Below are positions 42,591 through 53,463 of a stretch of 64,000 nucleotides of DNA, in pieces. Under the pieces are notes generated by a model. It ran no database searches, was not told the DNA's origin, and saw only the letters and a list, made by a program, of their open reading frames with translations. The translations under genes and the position numbers were made by a program. The DNA lies in the NCBI RefSeq assembly GCF_020541305.1, contig NZ_CP047396.1, forward strand, positions 1,110,086 to 1,174,085, given 5' to 3'. How positions within the stretch are numbered: the first letter of the stretch is position 1; every line of letters begins with the position of its first letter. Source of the DNA: Candidatus Vallotiella adelgis. GTDB taxonomy: Bacteria; Pseudomonadota; Gammaproteobacteria; Burkholderiales; Burkholderiaceae.

Positions 42591-43331
42591 TCAAAGTGAA
42601 AGCGATGCAGAATTAACGTGCCCGGCATGTCGGAATATATAATATCCACGCGCACGCAATTGGCATGCCGGGCACTCACCGCAACCGAATCCCCAATCGT
42701 GCAATTCAGTTCGCTCGCCAACATAGCATGTATGTGTTTCGACACGAATTAGCTCCACTAGTGCTTCGCTGCCGATTGATTGTGCAAATCGCCAAGTATC
42801 TGCCTTATTCATCCACATCAGTGGGGTTTCAAGCACAAAATGTTGGTCCATGCCTAGATTGAGCGCTACTTGCAGTGCTTTTATTGTGTCATCTCGACAA
42901 TCCGGATATCCGGAAAAATCCGTTTCACACATACCACCCACTAGCACACTTAGCCCTCTCTGGTACGCAACCATTGCTGCTATGGTAATAAATATTAAGT
43001 TTCGACCAGGCAGAAATGTATTTGGCAGCCCATTAATCTGTGTCTCGATTCGTATTTCGCGCGTCATTGCTGACTCATTAATCGCCCCCAAAACCGAAAG
43101 ATCAATACGCTGGTCGACGCCAATTGCTGGTTTCCATTGAGGAAACGCACAAATCAACGCATCACGGAACCTCTCACGGCATTCCAGCTCGATGCAGTGC
43201 CGCTGCCCGTACTGAAAGCCAATTGTTTCGACGCGATCATAACGAGAAAGAGCCCATGCTAAGCATGTAGCTGAGTCTTGCCCACCAGAAAATAGTACAA
43301 GCGCGCTATGTTGAGTATCTTTCTTTATCAT
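42591..43331 (-). CDS. queC: 7-cyano-7-deazaguanine synthase
   Basis: ATP-dependent conversion of 7-carboxy-7-deazaguanine to preQ0, the queuosine precursor. 246 residues with the PP-loop [16 protein letters not shown] near residue 14, [12 protein letters not shown], and the C-terminal zinc site TCYVG...[17 protein letters not shown] (four Cys). First gene of the que cluster. queF and tgt are not in the window. All three que genes are undamaged, so wobble modification of Asp/Asn/His/Tyr tRNAs is probably still selected. Confidence 0.97.
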   Translation of the reverse strand: MIKKDTQHSALVLFSGGQDSATCLAWALSRYDRVETIGFQYGQRHCIELECRERFRDALICAFPQWKPAIGVDQRIDLSVLGAINESAMTREIRIETQINGLPNTFLPGRNLIFITIAAMVAYQRGLSVLVGGMCETDFSGYPDCRDDTIKALQVALNLGMDQHFVLETPLMWMNKADTWRFAQSIGSEALVELIRVETHTCYVGERTELHDWGFGCGECPACQLRARGYYIFRHAGHVNSASLSL

Positions 43332-43928
43332 CGGGGCACCCCTTCTATCATGCTAATCTTATTAGGCTGAGCATGATAGCTAGGTAAAAAGCTAAGCATC
43401 GCACCTTGCACTTGCACATTCGCTGCATGAGTGCAGAATTTGTATGTTCTTGCCCATTTAGCATTAAACATCTAATACAGATTATGCACTATATCTAAGT
43501 TTAGTGCCGAAAGCCACTTAACCGTAGATGATGACTGATTATCAAACTGAGTGGAAAAATTAAAATAATGAACTGTAATCAGTTTTTTATACTAGTTCTC
43601 GAACTATATTTCGATGTCGTTACAACAACACTCACAAATATTTTTTCAGCTGGCACACGAGAAATTTCAAGCATACATAGTTTTTTACTAAACAGTACTG
43701 CTCGGTAATACGGGCGAATTTTTTTAGAAACCCAATTATTGGGTGAACTAAACAAAATCGCAATTATATTAATTAAAGTGCCGAATTACAAAATTCGATG
43801 GTTTTATACCGGTTTAATCGACTCTCTAAGAGAGCCAAAAGAACGGCGCTCTTAGGTTGTGTATCGGTTCTGTGAATAAGCACTTGGTAAGAAGCCAACA
43901 AAAACTTTTTTGAGCTTTATAAATTGAT
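43332..43928. other. Non-coding interval upstream of queC
   Basis: AT-rich, with no recognisable frame. It lies between queC and the 3' end of tRNA-Phe. Confidence 0.5.
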
Positions 43929-44004
43929 TGGTGGCCTGGGGTGGAATTGAACCACCGACACGCGGATCTTCAATCCGCTGCTCTACCAACTGAGCTACCG
44001 GGCC
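43929..44004 (-). tRNA. tRNA-Phe (GAA)
   Basis: 76 nt with encoded CCA. D arm GCTCAGTTGGTAGAGC; anticodon stem GCGGA/TCCGC with loop TTGAAGA, anticodon GAA; T arm GGTGG-TTCAATT-CCACC. Acceptor strands GGCCCGG and CCAGGCC leave a C-A mismatch at pair 5-68; the other six pairs are intact. It stands alone between queC and rsmB regions. Confidence 0.95.
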
Positions 44005-45229
44005 ATATTGTATTAATATAATACAATGCTAGTATAAGCGTAGCAAGTTTTTTTGTTAATTAAACTAATATTACCTCGAACACCACAAACTAATAGGTTA
44101 GTGCTAATACTTTGTATTATTCTTGCCTAGTTCAATGGAAATTTTTGAGCCACTGATGTGGATTAGTATTCGCAAATACATCGCGTCTATCGCATAATAG
44201 AATTATGAGCACAATAGACTAGACATAATTAGTCATGATCGGTCTAACAGCCTTTGCAGAGAAACCGGTTGTTAAGAAACCTTGGTATGTAATCTTAGAT
44301 GGATAGCATCGTAGTAGCGATTGTCGCGTATTTTTGTCTTGAAATAGTTGACTCTATACTACTTACTTTTTAAGTAGTATTGCGGCATTAATATCTGGCA
44401 TGTAGACACTAAGTAGTACGAGATCTATCGTCGACTTATGGCGCTACTCTTAGCGCCCGCATGTTTTCTTAACAATGTTGATTACATTTTTTGTAAAACT
44501 TACCTCTGTGCACTCAATCTTAGCATAGGTATTTCTACGTTTACCGACAAAATAATGACTACTGACGCTACTATTCCCTACTATTTTTATATGCGTCTTC
44601 GAGATATATGTATCATACTGGGCATATATCTAGGTGCATTCATACCCGTCGGCTAACAAAGATTTATCTGTACCCGAGCTAGACTTCTTTCTCTAGGCCA
44701 TGCGATTATGGATATTTATCATGCACTATATCGTCCATTATATTCTCTGTTATAGTAAAATTGAGCTTTTTTTCAGGGTTTTAGATAAGGCTTAGTCACG
44801 CGTAGATAGATGCGTCTAGAAAAAATAGAGCGGTCATATTATTCCACGATATGATATAGCAAGTCATTTCTAATACAGCCTTCCCAATATTGGGGAGAGC
44901 TCTGCTTTAACTGTCTAGTATTTACAGATATCTAAGTAAAAGTGCAAATAACAACATTAGCTTTGCAATACACTAACCGGCTCATTATGAAATTAATGAT
45001 ATCGCACCCAACTAAACTGACGCTGCATTGTAAGTTATAGTAAAACGCTTTATTTAACAACGCTCGCAGGACTTTATTAAGTCAGAGGCTAAATTGTATA
45101 TCTCATATAGGGGCTGCTATCAATCTACCGTAGCACCCATTTACTAAGAAAATACCGATATACCCGATGCGGATGTTGCATACTAGATTGCTAGATGAGG
45201 TCATCTCTATAAATAAAAGTGTAATGAAA
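44005..45229. other. Non-coding decayed interval after rsmB
   Basis: 1.2 kb with no supportable frame. In Burkholderia a DUF4390 gene and the ntrYX two-component genes follow rsmB on this strand; none is readable here. Confidence 0.5.
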
Positions 45230-46615
45230 TCACTGTTTCTGAAAGCAAGCATAAAAAAACCCATCCTGATCGAAGTCGAATTGGATTTCGTGATGGAAAG
45301 CTGGATGATGACTAGAGCTCGCTACTATAGGCAAGATATAGCCAGGCGCGTTTAATCGTATCGCGTCTTTGAGCGAGTGCTCAAACCATGCAGCTTGTTG
45401 CTCGCCCTCCTCCGGGAAGATAGAGCACGTTGTATACAGTAACTTCCCGCCACGCTTCAGTAGAGGCCAAATCGCTTGCACAATACGTCGCTGCTCGGCA
45501 ACTAAGGTGGCGATGTCAGTAGGACGTCGCAACCATCGAATATCTGGATGGCGCCGAACGATGCCCGATGCAGAGCACGGAACATCGGCCAAGATACGAT
45601 CAAATCTCGGGCGGCTGTACCACTGACATGGCTCGCCTGCATCACCGATCTGTATATTAGCGCATAGCTGTAACCGCGCGAGATTCTCCTTGATTCGCAT
45701 AGCCCGTACTGCATCTCGCTCAAGTGCTACCAGCTCGATATCAGCGCATTCAAGCAAATGCCCCGTTTTTCCGCCAGGTGCTGCACACGCATCCAAAACA
45801 CGCATTCCATCGCGAACATCAAGAAGCGCGGCAGCACGCTGCACACCAGCATCCTGTACCGAAACTACGCCTTGCGAGAAGCCAGGAAGGTATTCAACTG
45901 ACATCGGCTGGCGCAGCGTAAGCGCGGTATCGAAGCAAGCTGAATTTCTGAAAGCGTCGATTCCACTCGCTCGCAGCGTCTTAAAATAAGTCACTACATC
46001 TGACCGACGACGGTTTATCCGCAGTGTCATTGGCGCATGTTCGTTACCTATTTCCAGAAAACGCTGGACATCGTTAGGCCACTTATGCCGTAGTGTGTCA
46101 ATCCACCATCGCGGATAGTTCCAGCGAGTAACTGGATCAAGCATAGCTTCGTCAAGCAACATAGACCGTGAGCGCACCATATTGCGCAAAACGGCATTGA
46201 CTAGCCCCTTCGTATGTGCGACCCTTGATCGAGCTGCGATCGCATCAACTGCCTGGTCGACCACTGTGAAATCAGAATATGTTCGTGCTATATCAGGTTC
46301 AGCAAGCAATGAAAATGCACATCGCAACACATTTGCCACATGTTCAGCAGGTGGCCTGCGAACCAGCGTGGCTAACCACACATCAGCCCGTGCTAGTTGC
46401 CGCGTGGCGCGATAAGCAAGGTCTTGAATCGCGCCACGCGCCTGCGCTGATACGATGTTTGCATGGACTATGGCCAGTGCAGCCGGTAATGCAGTTCCAG
46501 CACGCATCCGCGTGAGAGTTCGTGCCGCACCGTCTAACGCAAACGCAAGAGAATCTGACCGTAGCGTCGTAGTAGCAACGTCGTAGTCAGCCTGTGTTTC
46601 GAGGATACAGCTCAC
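45230..46615 (-). CDS. rsmB: 16S rRNA (cytosine-967-C5) methyltransferase
   Basis: SAM-dependent methylation of C967 in 16S rRNA. 461 residues with an N-terminal NusB-like RNA-binding domain (about 25-155) and a C-terminal Rossmann methyltransferase. SAM motif I is VLDACAAPGGKTGHLLE; the two catalytic-pair cysteines lie in DVPCSASGIVRRHPDI and TTCSIFPEEGE. The GTG start at 46615 directly follows the htpX stop (TGAGTG), so translation is probably coupled. It ends the def-fmt-htpX-rsmB run. Confidence 0.95.
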   Translation of the reverse strand: MSCILETQADYDVATTTLRSDSLAFALDGAARTLTRMRAGTALPAALAIVHANIVSAQARGAIQDLAYRATRQLARADVWLATLVRRPPAEHVANVLRCAFSLLAEPDIARTYSDFTVVDQAVDAIAARSRVAHTKGLVNAVLRNMVRSRSMLLDEAMLDPVTRWNYPRWWIDTLRHKWPNDVQRFLEIGNEHAPMTLRINRRRSDVVTYFKTLRASGIDAFRNSACFDTALTLRQPMSVEYLPGFSQGVVSVQDAGVQRAAALLDVRDGMRVLDACAAPGGKTGHLLECADIELVALERDAVRAMRIKENLARLQLCANIQIGDAGEPCQWYSRPRFDRILADVPCSASGIVRRHPDIRWLRRPTDIATLVAEQRRIVQAIWPLLKRGGKLLYTTCSIFPEEGEQQAAWFEHSLKDAIRLNAPGYILPIVASSSHHPAFHHEIQFDFDQDGFFYACFQKQ

Positions 46616-47473
46616 TCAGTTATAACGCCCTGTTCGAGTCATCACCATTAATCGCGCAATACGCTCTTCAGTTGAAGGATGGGTCGAAAACAGATTTTGG
46701 ATTGCGCCAGCAGTTAACGGGTTCATGATCATCATCTGAGCAGTCGCCGGGTATTCTTGTGCAGCAGTAAACGGAATCCCAGCAGCATATCGCTGGATCT
46801 TTTCAAGAGCCGACGCTAATGCTTGAGGATCACCGCTGATTTTCGCCCCAATGCGATCTGCCTCAAACTCCCTTGAACGCGAAATTGACATCTGGATTAG
46901 ACCAGCAGCTAATACTGCCAATAATGCGACCACGACACCAGAAATTGAGTTAGTCGGGCGGCCTTGATCATCTCGCGGGCTAAAGAACGTCGCGCAGTTA
47001 GCTAATGCGGAAATAGCTCCTGCCATCGTCGCCGAAATCGTCGAGATAAGTATATCGCGGTGCTTCACGTGTGCAAGCTCGTGTGCCATCACGCTGCGCA
47101 CTTCGCGCTCAGATAAAACACGTAAGATACCTGTTGTCGCCGCGACAGCCGTGTGATTGAGGTTCCGTCCGGTTGCAAAAGCATTCGGTTGGTCTTCATT
47201 GATTAGGTATAAACGCGGCATTGGCAGCCTAGCATGCATAGCCAGTTCACGAACCATTCGGTAGAACTGCGGAGCGCTAGTTTCATCAATCTCTTGTGCG
47301 TTATACATTTTTAGAACTATCTGGTCAGAAAACCAATATGAGACAAAATTTATTGTCAGCGCGAAGAGCAATGCAATGGTCATGCCAATCATGCCGCCAA
47401 TCATACCGCCAATCACGATAAACAGTGCAGTAATCGCAGCCATTAGCAGCACCGTCTTAAACCAGTTGAACAT
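46616..47473 (-). CDS. htpX: Membrane zinc protease HtpX
   Basis: Inner-membrane M48 metalloprotease in membrane-protein quality control. ATG at 47473 gives [23 protein letters not shown] and 285 residues, the family length; a GTG three codons upstream is less likely. Two N-terminal membrane helices, then the zinc motif [12 protein letters not shown] (HExxH), two more hydrophobic segments (about 150-200), and the third ligand in [11 protein letters not shown]. The C-terminal [14 protein letters not shown] is conserved. Adjacent to rsmB without a gap. Confidence 0.96.
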   Translation of the reverse strand: MFNWFKTVLLMAAITALFIVIGGMIGGMIGMTIALLFALTINFVSYWFSDQIVLKMYNAQEIDETSAPQFYRMVRELAMHARLPMPRLYLINEDQPNAFATGRNLNHTAVAATTGILRVLSEREVRSVMAHELAHVKHRDILISTISATMAGAISALANCATFFSPRDDQGRPTNSISGVVVALLAVLAAGLIQMSISRSREFEADRIGAKISGDPQALASALEKIQRYAAGIPFTAAQEYPATAQMMIMNPLTAGAIQNLFSTHPSTEERIARLMVMTRTGRYN

Positions 47474-47779
47474 ATTAGTCACTCCAAACCAGAAAAAACA
47501 GAGCTTCAGTAGTCAGCGTCTTCGACTCCTCCCCGGAATAGCTCGCTTTAAATTAGGGCGCATATTGAAAACTCAATACCTACACCTGTCAGTGGATCGT
47601 CATTATCCATGTAGTTCTAAACCTAGATCACAATAACTCCTCCTATGAGGATTAGAAGCTCTAGTAGCTTGTGGTCACTTTTCGATTATTAGAGTGCTAT
47701 AGAGGGTGCCGATAGAAACAATGAAGAGTAGCAATTACATTCTTGGCACAGTAATCTACTATCGCAGTAGTATCTTAGC
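47474..47779. other. Gap between fmt and htpX
   Basis: About 300 bp holding nothing recognisable. A small gene may have been deleted here; relatives carry a LysE-type gene near this place (inference). Confidence 0.4.
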
Positions 47780-48772
47780 TTACGAGGGATTGTTCCGCTT
47801 AGTCTCGAAGCACTGGCCAATAAACAGTGGGAATCCTGTTACGAATTCCCTAGCGAAAAGCCGCTTTCCACCCGGCTTTTGAAGCTGGGTAGCACGCAAT
47901 GCGTGTTTACCACAAGCGATCGTCACACTAGTATTATCCACGGATAGAATAGTGCCCGGAGTTAGGTTGGACCCGCTGACGCACACCGGCTCAGCGGCCC
48001 AGATCTTTAGCGGAGTACCATCGAGTATCCCGTGGGCAACTGGAAATGGATTAAAGGTTCGTACTTTGCACGCGAGCACATCGGCTGGCAAGCGCCAATC
48101 TAGTGCTGCTTCTTGCTTCGATAGCTTATGTGCATACGTCACGCCTTCGATCGGCTGCGGAGTCATTGTTAAGAGACCGGTACGCTCTAACTTGCGTAGA
48201 CCGGCAACGATAAGCCGTGCACCGGTGTTAGCTAGCTTGTCATGTAGCGTACCAGTAGTATCTGTTGGCGCGATTGCTACGGCTTCTCGCATAAGCATCG
48301 GGCCCATATCTAAACCCTCATCCATTTGTATCAATGTAACACCTGTGATCCGGTCGCCGGCTTCGATCGCGCGGTGAATCGGCGCCGCGCCGCGCCAACG
48401 AGGCAATAACGATGCATGAATATTGATACAGCCATACGGTGCGATATCAAGTACAGCTTGCGGCAACAGCAGCCCGTACGCTGCTACTACAATTACGTCA
48501 TGGGGTGTAGCATGCAACAACGCTAACGTATCAGCTGCCTCAGTTGGGTACTTACCGTTGCAGCGCAAGGATGGTGGCTGCACAAGCGTCAACTGCTTCG
48601 CGATGGCAAGCTCTTTAACTGGACTCGATAAGAACTTCATGCCACGTCCTGCCGCACGATCTGGTTGTGTTAACACAAGCGGTACCGAAAGGCCTGCATC
48701 ATGGATCGCCCGAAGCACAGTTGCTGCGAACTGTGGCGTACCGGCAAAAATTACGCGAAGGGTAGATGGCAT
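47780..48772 (-). CDS. fmt: Methionyl-tRNA formyltransferase
   Basis: Formylates initiator Met-tRNA using 10-formyl-THF. 330 residues. [19 protein letters not shown] at the N-terminus, the catalytic region [26 protein letters not shown] (Asn and His) with [19 protein letters not shown], and the C-terminal OB-like domain with [11 protein letters not shown] are all present. 5 bp after def. It links folate metabolism (metF, cyclo-ligase) with translation. Confidence 0.97.
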   Translation of the reverse strand: MPSTLRVIFAGTPQFAATVLRAIHDAGLSVPLVLTQPDRAAGRGMKFLSSPVKELAIAKQLTLVQPPSLRCNGKYPTEAADTLALLHATPHDVIVVAAYGLLLPQAVLDIAPYGCINIHASLLPRWRGAAPIHRAIEAGDRITGVTLIQMDEGLDMGPMLMREAVAIAPTDTTGTLHDKLANTGARLIVAGLRKLERTGLLTMTPQPIEGVTYAHKLSKQEAALDWRLPADVLACKVRTFNPFPVAHGILDGTPLKIWAAEPVCVSGSNLTPGTILSVDNTSVTIACGKHALRATQLQKPGGKRLFAREFVTGFPLFIGQCFETKRNNPS

Positions 48773-48777
48773 TGCGA

Positions 48778-49284
48778 CTATAGTATGGCGTGGTTTAGCT
48801 TACCCATCTTCATCTTGATTTGCATCTGCTTGAACGGGGATAAGTATTCGACAAATATCTTGCCAAGTAAATGATCTATTTCATGTTGAATACAAATCGC
48901 TAGTAATCCTTTGCATTCTAGCTCGAACAGATCGCCGTTCTCGTTCAATGCACGTACGCCAACCTGCTCTGCACGTTCGATGCCGTCATAAACGCCCGGC
49001 ACCGATAGGCATCCCTCTTCATTAACCTTGCGCTTATTACTTGACCAGATAATCTCTGGGTTGACAAAAATGTGTAACGTGTCGCGAACATCCGATACAT
49101 CGATGACTATAATGCGCTTATGGATATCTACCTGCGTGGCTGCTAGCCCAATACCGGGCGCTGCATACATTGTCTCAGCCATATTCGTTACTAGATTACG
49201 GATTTGTCTGTCAATATGTTCAACAGGTTTGGCGACTTTATGTAGACGCTGATCTGGGTAATGCAAAATACTCAGCAAAGCCAT
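48778..49284 (-). CDS. def: Peptide deformylase
   Basis: Removes the N-formyl group from nascent proteins. 168 residues with the three family motifs: GIGLAATQ (44-51), EGCLSVP with metal ligand C92, and QHEIDHL with H134, E135 and H138. Start [16 protein letters not shown] is canonical. First gene of the def-fmt unit; the dprA gene usually divergent from it in Burkholderia is not readable upstream. Confidence 0.97.
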   Translation of the reverse strand: MALLSILHYPDQRLHKVAKPVEHIDRQIRNLVTNMAETMYAAPGIGLAATQVDIHKRIIVIDVSDVRDTLHIFVNPEIIWSSNKRKVNEEGCLSVPGVYDGIERAEQVGVRALNENGDLFELECKGLLAICIQHEIDHLLGKIFVEYLSPFKQMQIKMKMGKLNHAIL

Positions 49285-50358
49285 AATTCATTAATCCTCT
49301 CAAGCACATTTATATTCGCGCGTAAGCATCAGCTAATCCACCAGAATTACCCACCGCCTCATCTTAGGCAATCGTTACATTAGGGTACTAATCCTATGAC
49401 GTAGGCTAGGCACTTCAGACATTAATCGTCTGCACTGATTAAATTTTATCATGTGATATTATCATGCGATAAATACCACGACTCAGTTTCTAACTTTAGA
49501 GCAGAGGAACTCATCGCTTAATTGGCGCATCCACGGATATGCCGTGCTTACAGATAGCGCTAACAGATCCCCCTTCACGTTCAGTTGAGCATACCGTTTA
49601 TCTACTCGAAAAATATACTAATGTTATTGATATAAGGGGTTTCCGCTGCTTTTGTGCTTGGTGAGAATCAGCGCGCTGTACCGACCAATACTAGTGACTG
49701 TCGTCGACGGGCTGAATCTAGTATTGCAGAGCAATAACGGTACGTGTTTTTTTATGCAACGCTTGTAAAATACAGTATGTACTGTAGGCGCTAGAGAGAA
49801 AAACTTCCAGCCTAAAGTAATAATCTTTTCTTGAAATATTTTAATAACTTCTATATTAAATATTTTAATGTCTTATAGACTATAGGGTTCGATAACCGAT
49901 ATATCTATCTTGAATAGATAAGCTATCGAAGCGTACTGCTGTCGGGCCGGCGCAAGCTAGAATAAATTAATTCACTGCTGAACTATAATGCCCGGTAATA
50001 AACGAAGTCACATCAATACGATGTGCACTGCTACTAAACGTCGCATAATTTATCACGGTTTAATGCTCTATCCCGCATAGAGCGCTTAGGTCAGACATGA
50101 TCAGATAAATGATCGTCACAGTTAAAACTATAATATGGCAATATCCATTTTGAATTGCTCAATATTGAAATCAAACATTCTTGAGCGTGTATTAACTAGT
50201 ATGATATTTAGACGCAGGCCGAGCGCTTCCAGAGAGCGTGATCGGCCTGGCCTGTAGCACGGCGAGCTATGCTACAGTCTAAATGGTATCAGCAGTATTG
50301 TGGAGGCTAAGATAGCACTATCCCCGCCGCGCGATGCATTAACAGGATTTCTCCGAAA
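49285..50358. other. Non-coding decayed interval upstream of def
   Basis: 1.07 kb. Synteny with Burkholderia predicts dprA and a DUF494 (smg) gene on the plus strand. I looked for the DprA Rossmann motifs and found none. Both genes are probably erased or deleted. Confidence 0.5.
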
Positions 50359-50736
50359 ATGCCTGCCCTCAACCTTAATCACGATAATGACATTATCACT
50401 ACAAGTCTGTCATCCACTAATACACTGTTTGTTGCCTGCTTATGCGCTGACTGGTGCAGCTCGTGTCGTGAATATAAGGCTGGGTTTGATGCACTCGCGG
50501 ACGCACATCCAGAAACGTGTTTTGTTTGGATCGATATTGAGACACATGCTGATCAGCTTGATAATTTTGATATCGAATATTTTCCAACTATCTTGATTGA
50601 GGACGGCCATGCTACGCGCTTTTTTGGAACTGTACCACCTTATCCAGAGATAGTTGCGCGGATGCTAGTTGATTTATCTTCGCTGCCCAGCGTAGAAAAA
50701 GCGCCGAAACTACGTCTAGCGCTCGTTAACACGTGA
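50359..50736 (+). CDS. Thioredoxin-family protein
   Basis: 125 residues with a thioredoxin fold: FVACLCADWCSSCREYKAGFDAL (CxxC at C33 and C36 after Trp32), then VWIDIETHADQLDNFDIEYFPTILI, where Pro before TILI corresponds to the cis-Pro. The active-site pair CSSC differs from the CGPC of true thioredoxins, so the partner and direction of electron flow are uncertain. No signal peptide is visible, so it is likely cytoplasmic. Same strand as topB, 213 bp upstream of it, with a 46-bp perfect palindrome in the gap. Confidence 0.85.
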   Translation: MPALNLNHDNDIITTSLSSTNTLFVACLCADWCSSCREYKAGFDALADAHPETCFVWIDIETHADQLDNFDIEYFPTILIEDGHATRFFGTVPPYPEIVARMLVDLSSLPSVEKAPKLRLALVNT

Positions 50737-50833
50737 TTTTAATAGCGCATGCCACTTGCTTTGGCTATTTCTGATTCAAGTTGCAATAGCGCGTAGTTTC
50801 GCTGAACGCTTGCAACAGACGTTGGCACGTGCT

Positions 50834-50879
50834 TATGATACGTAGCTGGCTTGTGGCCACAAGCCAGCTACGTATCATA
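50834..50879 (+). terminator. 46-bp perfect palindrome between the thioredoxin-like gene and topB
   Basis: Arms 50834-50856 and 50857-50879 are perfect inverted copies of 23 bp with no spacer (centre TGTGGCCACA). As RNA it would form a long hairpin about 100 bases past the thioredoxin-like stop. It lacks a U-tract, so it could be a terminator relic, an mRNA stabiliser or a protein-binding site. Confidence 0.45.
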
Positions 50880-50949
50880 CAACGCCGTATATTTGTATCT
50901 AATTTACTATAAATCTTTCGATGCTGCGCATTAGTACTTTCTAATATTC

Positions 50950-53463
50950 ATGTCAAAAGCCCTAATTATCGCTGAAAAGCCATCTGTCGCGAACGATATC
51001 GCACGTGCACTGGGTGACTTTATAAAGCATGAAGAATATTACGAGAGCGATGATTATGTGTTGTCGTCAACCGTTGGACACTTGTTAGAAATCGCAGCGC
51101 CGCAGGCATATGAAGTCAAACGCGGAAAATGGAGCTTAGCGTCTCTACCCGTTATTCCCCCTTATTTCGATCTTCAGCCGATCGCTAAGAGCGAGTCTCG
51201 ACTGAAACTACTAAGCCGACTAATTAAACGAAAAGATATTAACCGACTCATCAACGCATGCGATGCTGGCCGCGAAGGCGAGTTAATCTTCCAGCTAATC
51301 ATACAGTATGTAAAAACCAGGCGACCGGTGCAACGCTTATGGCTTCAGTCAATGACAGAGGCATCAATCCGCAACGGATTTGCGCAGTTACGCAGTGGTC
51401 AAGAAATGCAACCACTAGCTGACGCTGCACGATGTCGCTCTGAAGCCGATTGGCTAGTTGGCATCAACGGAACACGGGCAATGACGGCGTTCAACAGTAA
51501 AGGTGGAGGATTTTTTCTGACTACAGTTGGACGCGTACAAACTCCAACGCTGTCGATTGTTGTAGAGCGCGAGAAAAAAATTCGTCACTTCATACCGCGC
51601 GACTACTGGGAGGTAAGCGCTAAGTTTATTTGCACAACCGGATTCTATAAAGGCCGCTGGTTTAACTCGCAGTTTAAGAAAAACGAGTTCGATCCTGAGC
51701 AGCGCGACTTCCGACTCTGGAGTGCATCCACAGCTCAAGCAATCATTTCAGTATGCCGCGAGCAACAGGCCACGGTCAGCGAAGCATCAAAACTATTAAC
51801 TCAGCTCTCTCCGTTGCTTTTTGACCTAACTAGCCTGCAACGCGAAGCTAATAAACGCTTTAGTTTCTCGGCCAAAAACACGCTTGCTTTGGCCCAAGCG
51901 CTGTACGAGCGTCACAAGGTACTGACTTATCCGCGTACTGACGCACGTTCTCTACCGGAGGACTATATATCAATAGTCTATGACACACTGGTGATGCTTC
52001 AGAGAAGCGACAAGTACCTACTTTTATCTAGGCAGGTATTAGACAAGGGTTGGCTGAGGCCAACTAAGCGGATCTTTGATAATACTAAAATTAGCGATCA
52101 CTTTGCAATCATTCCAACACTTCAAGCACCCAAGAATCTATCTGAGCCGGAGCAAAAGCTATATGACCTGGTGGTCAGGCGTTTCTTAGCTGTGTTCTTC
52201 CCAGCTTCCGAATATAAAGTAACGACCCGGATTACGAAAGTGGCAGCGCATTGTTTTAAGACAGAAGGAAAAGTATTGGTCCAGTCGGGTTGGTTGCAGG
52301 TGTATAGCCGCGAGACGTCCGGTGACAATTCCGACCTTGTACCGGTTGCCAAAAATGAAAAAGTAAAAATAGATAGCATGTTATCTCAACAATGGACAAC
52401 TAAGCCACCTGTACGCCATAACGAAGCAACGCTTCTCTCGGCGATGGAAGGGGCAGGTAAGCTAGTCGAAGATGATGAATTACGCCAGGCCATGGCAGCT
52501 AAAGGCCTAGGCACACCTGCTACACGTGCAGCAATAATCGAGGGACTGCTAAGCGAAAAGTATCTACTTCGAGAGGGTCGCGAGTTGATCCCGACCAGCA
52601 AGGCATTCCAGCTTATGACGCTGCTACACGGTCTTAGCGTCGAAGAATTGACTGCCCCTGAGCTAACCGGTGAGTGGGAATATAAGCTATCTCAAATAGA
52701 ACGGGGACATCTGGGACGCGAAGCGTTTATGCGCGAGATTGTATGCATGACTAAAGCAATCGTGAAACATGCTAAAGAATATAATTCAGAAACAATTCCG
52801 GGAGATTACGCGATATTGCAAACGCCTTGTCCAGGCTGTAACGGCGACATTAAAGAGAACTATCGTCGTTTCGCGTGCACGCAATGCGATTTTTCTATCC
52901 CGAAGATTCCGGGTGGACGCCAATTCGAGCTCGCGGAAGTAGAGCAGTTGCTCTCAGAAAAATTGATCGGCCCACTATCGGGCTTCCGCTCAAAAATAGG
53001 CCGACCGTTCTCCGCTCTCCTAAGGCTCGTGCACGACGAAAAGGAAAATAGCTATAAGATAGAATTTGACTTTGGTCAAGATACGCCGGAAGACGATAGT
53101 AGTTCACCTGACTTCTCCTTACAAGATCCGGTTGGCCACTGCACAAAGTGTCATGGCTATGTGTTCGAGCATGGCATGAGCTATGTTTGTGAAAACCACG
53201 CTGCTGATCTAAAAACCTGTGACTTTCGATCCGGAAAAGTTATACTGCAGCAAGAAGTCACGCGGGAACAAATGGCGCAGTTGCTGAATCAAGGGCGCAC
53301 AAATTTACTAACGCAGTTTAAGTCGTCTCGCACTGGGCGAAACTTTAAGGCATTTCTTATCAAGCAAAAAGATGGTTCAATTGGCTTCGGGTTCGAGAAA
53401 AAAGAGCCAGCTTCTTCAAAAACCTCAGAAAAATCCTTAACCCGTAGAATAAAAAAAAGCTGA
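50950..53463 (+). CDS. topB: DNA topoisomerase III
   Basis: Type IA topoisomerase that decatenates single-strand-containing DNA. 837 residues. N-terminal Toprim domain with ALIIAEKPSVANDIARALG and the DxD-like NACDAGREGELIF (about 102-114); VGRVQTPTLSIVVERE; catalytic Y327 in LTYPRTDARSLPEDY. The C-terminal part has a zinc-ribbon-like PCPGCNGDIKENYRRFACTQCDF and a second Cys pair (CTKCHGY). The frame is undamaged over 2.5 kb, evidence of strong selection. The basic C-terminus ends RRIKKS. Confidence 0.97.
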   Translation: MSKALIIAEKPSVANDIARALGDFIKHEEYYESDDYVLSSTVGHLLEIAAPQAYEVKRGKWSLASLPVIPPYFDLQPIAKSESRLKLLSRLIKRKDINRLINACDAGREGELIFQLIIQYVKTRRPVQRLWLQSMTEASIRNGFAQLRSGQEMQPLADAARCRSEADWLVGINGTRAMTAFNSKGGGFFLTTVGRVQTPTLSIVVEREKKIRHFIPRDYWEVSAKFICTTGFYKGRWFNSQFKKNEFDPEQRDFRLWSASTAQAIISVCREQQATVSEASKLLTQLSPLLFDLTSLQREANKRFSFSAKNTLALAQALYERHKVLTYPRTDARSLPEDYISIVYDTLVMLQRSDKYLLLSRQVLDKGWLRPTKRIFDNTKISDHFAIIPTLQAPKNLSEPEQKLYDLVVRRFLAVFFPASEYKVTTRITKVAAHCFKTEGKVLVQSGWLQVYSRETSGDNSDLVPVAKNEKVKIDSMLSQQWTTKPPVRHNEATLLSAMEGAGKLVEDDELRQAMAAKGLGTPATRAAIIEGLLSEKYLLREGRELIPTSKAFQLMTLLHGLSVEELTAPELTGEWEYKLSQIERGHLGREAFMREIVCMTKAIVKHAKEYNSETIPGDYAILQTPCPGCNGDIKENYRRFACTQCDFSIPKIPGGRQFELAEVEQLLSEKLIGPLSGFRSKIGRPFSALLRLVHDEKENSYKIEFDFGQDTPEDDSSSPDFSLQDPVGHCTKCHGYVFEHGMSYVCENHAADLKTCDFRSGKVILQQEVTREQMAQLLNQGRTNLLTQFKSSRTGRNFKAFLIKQKDGSIGFGFEKKEPASSKTSEKSLTRRIKKS

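Noticed and set aside
44438..44656. 72-codon plus-strand frame with a hydrophobic stretch
   Set aside because: Isolated in eroded DNA, no family similarity; chance frame is more likely.
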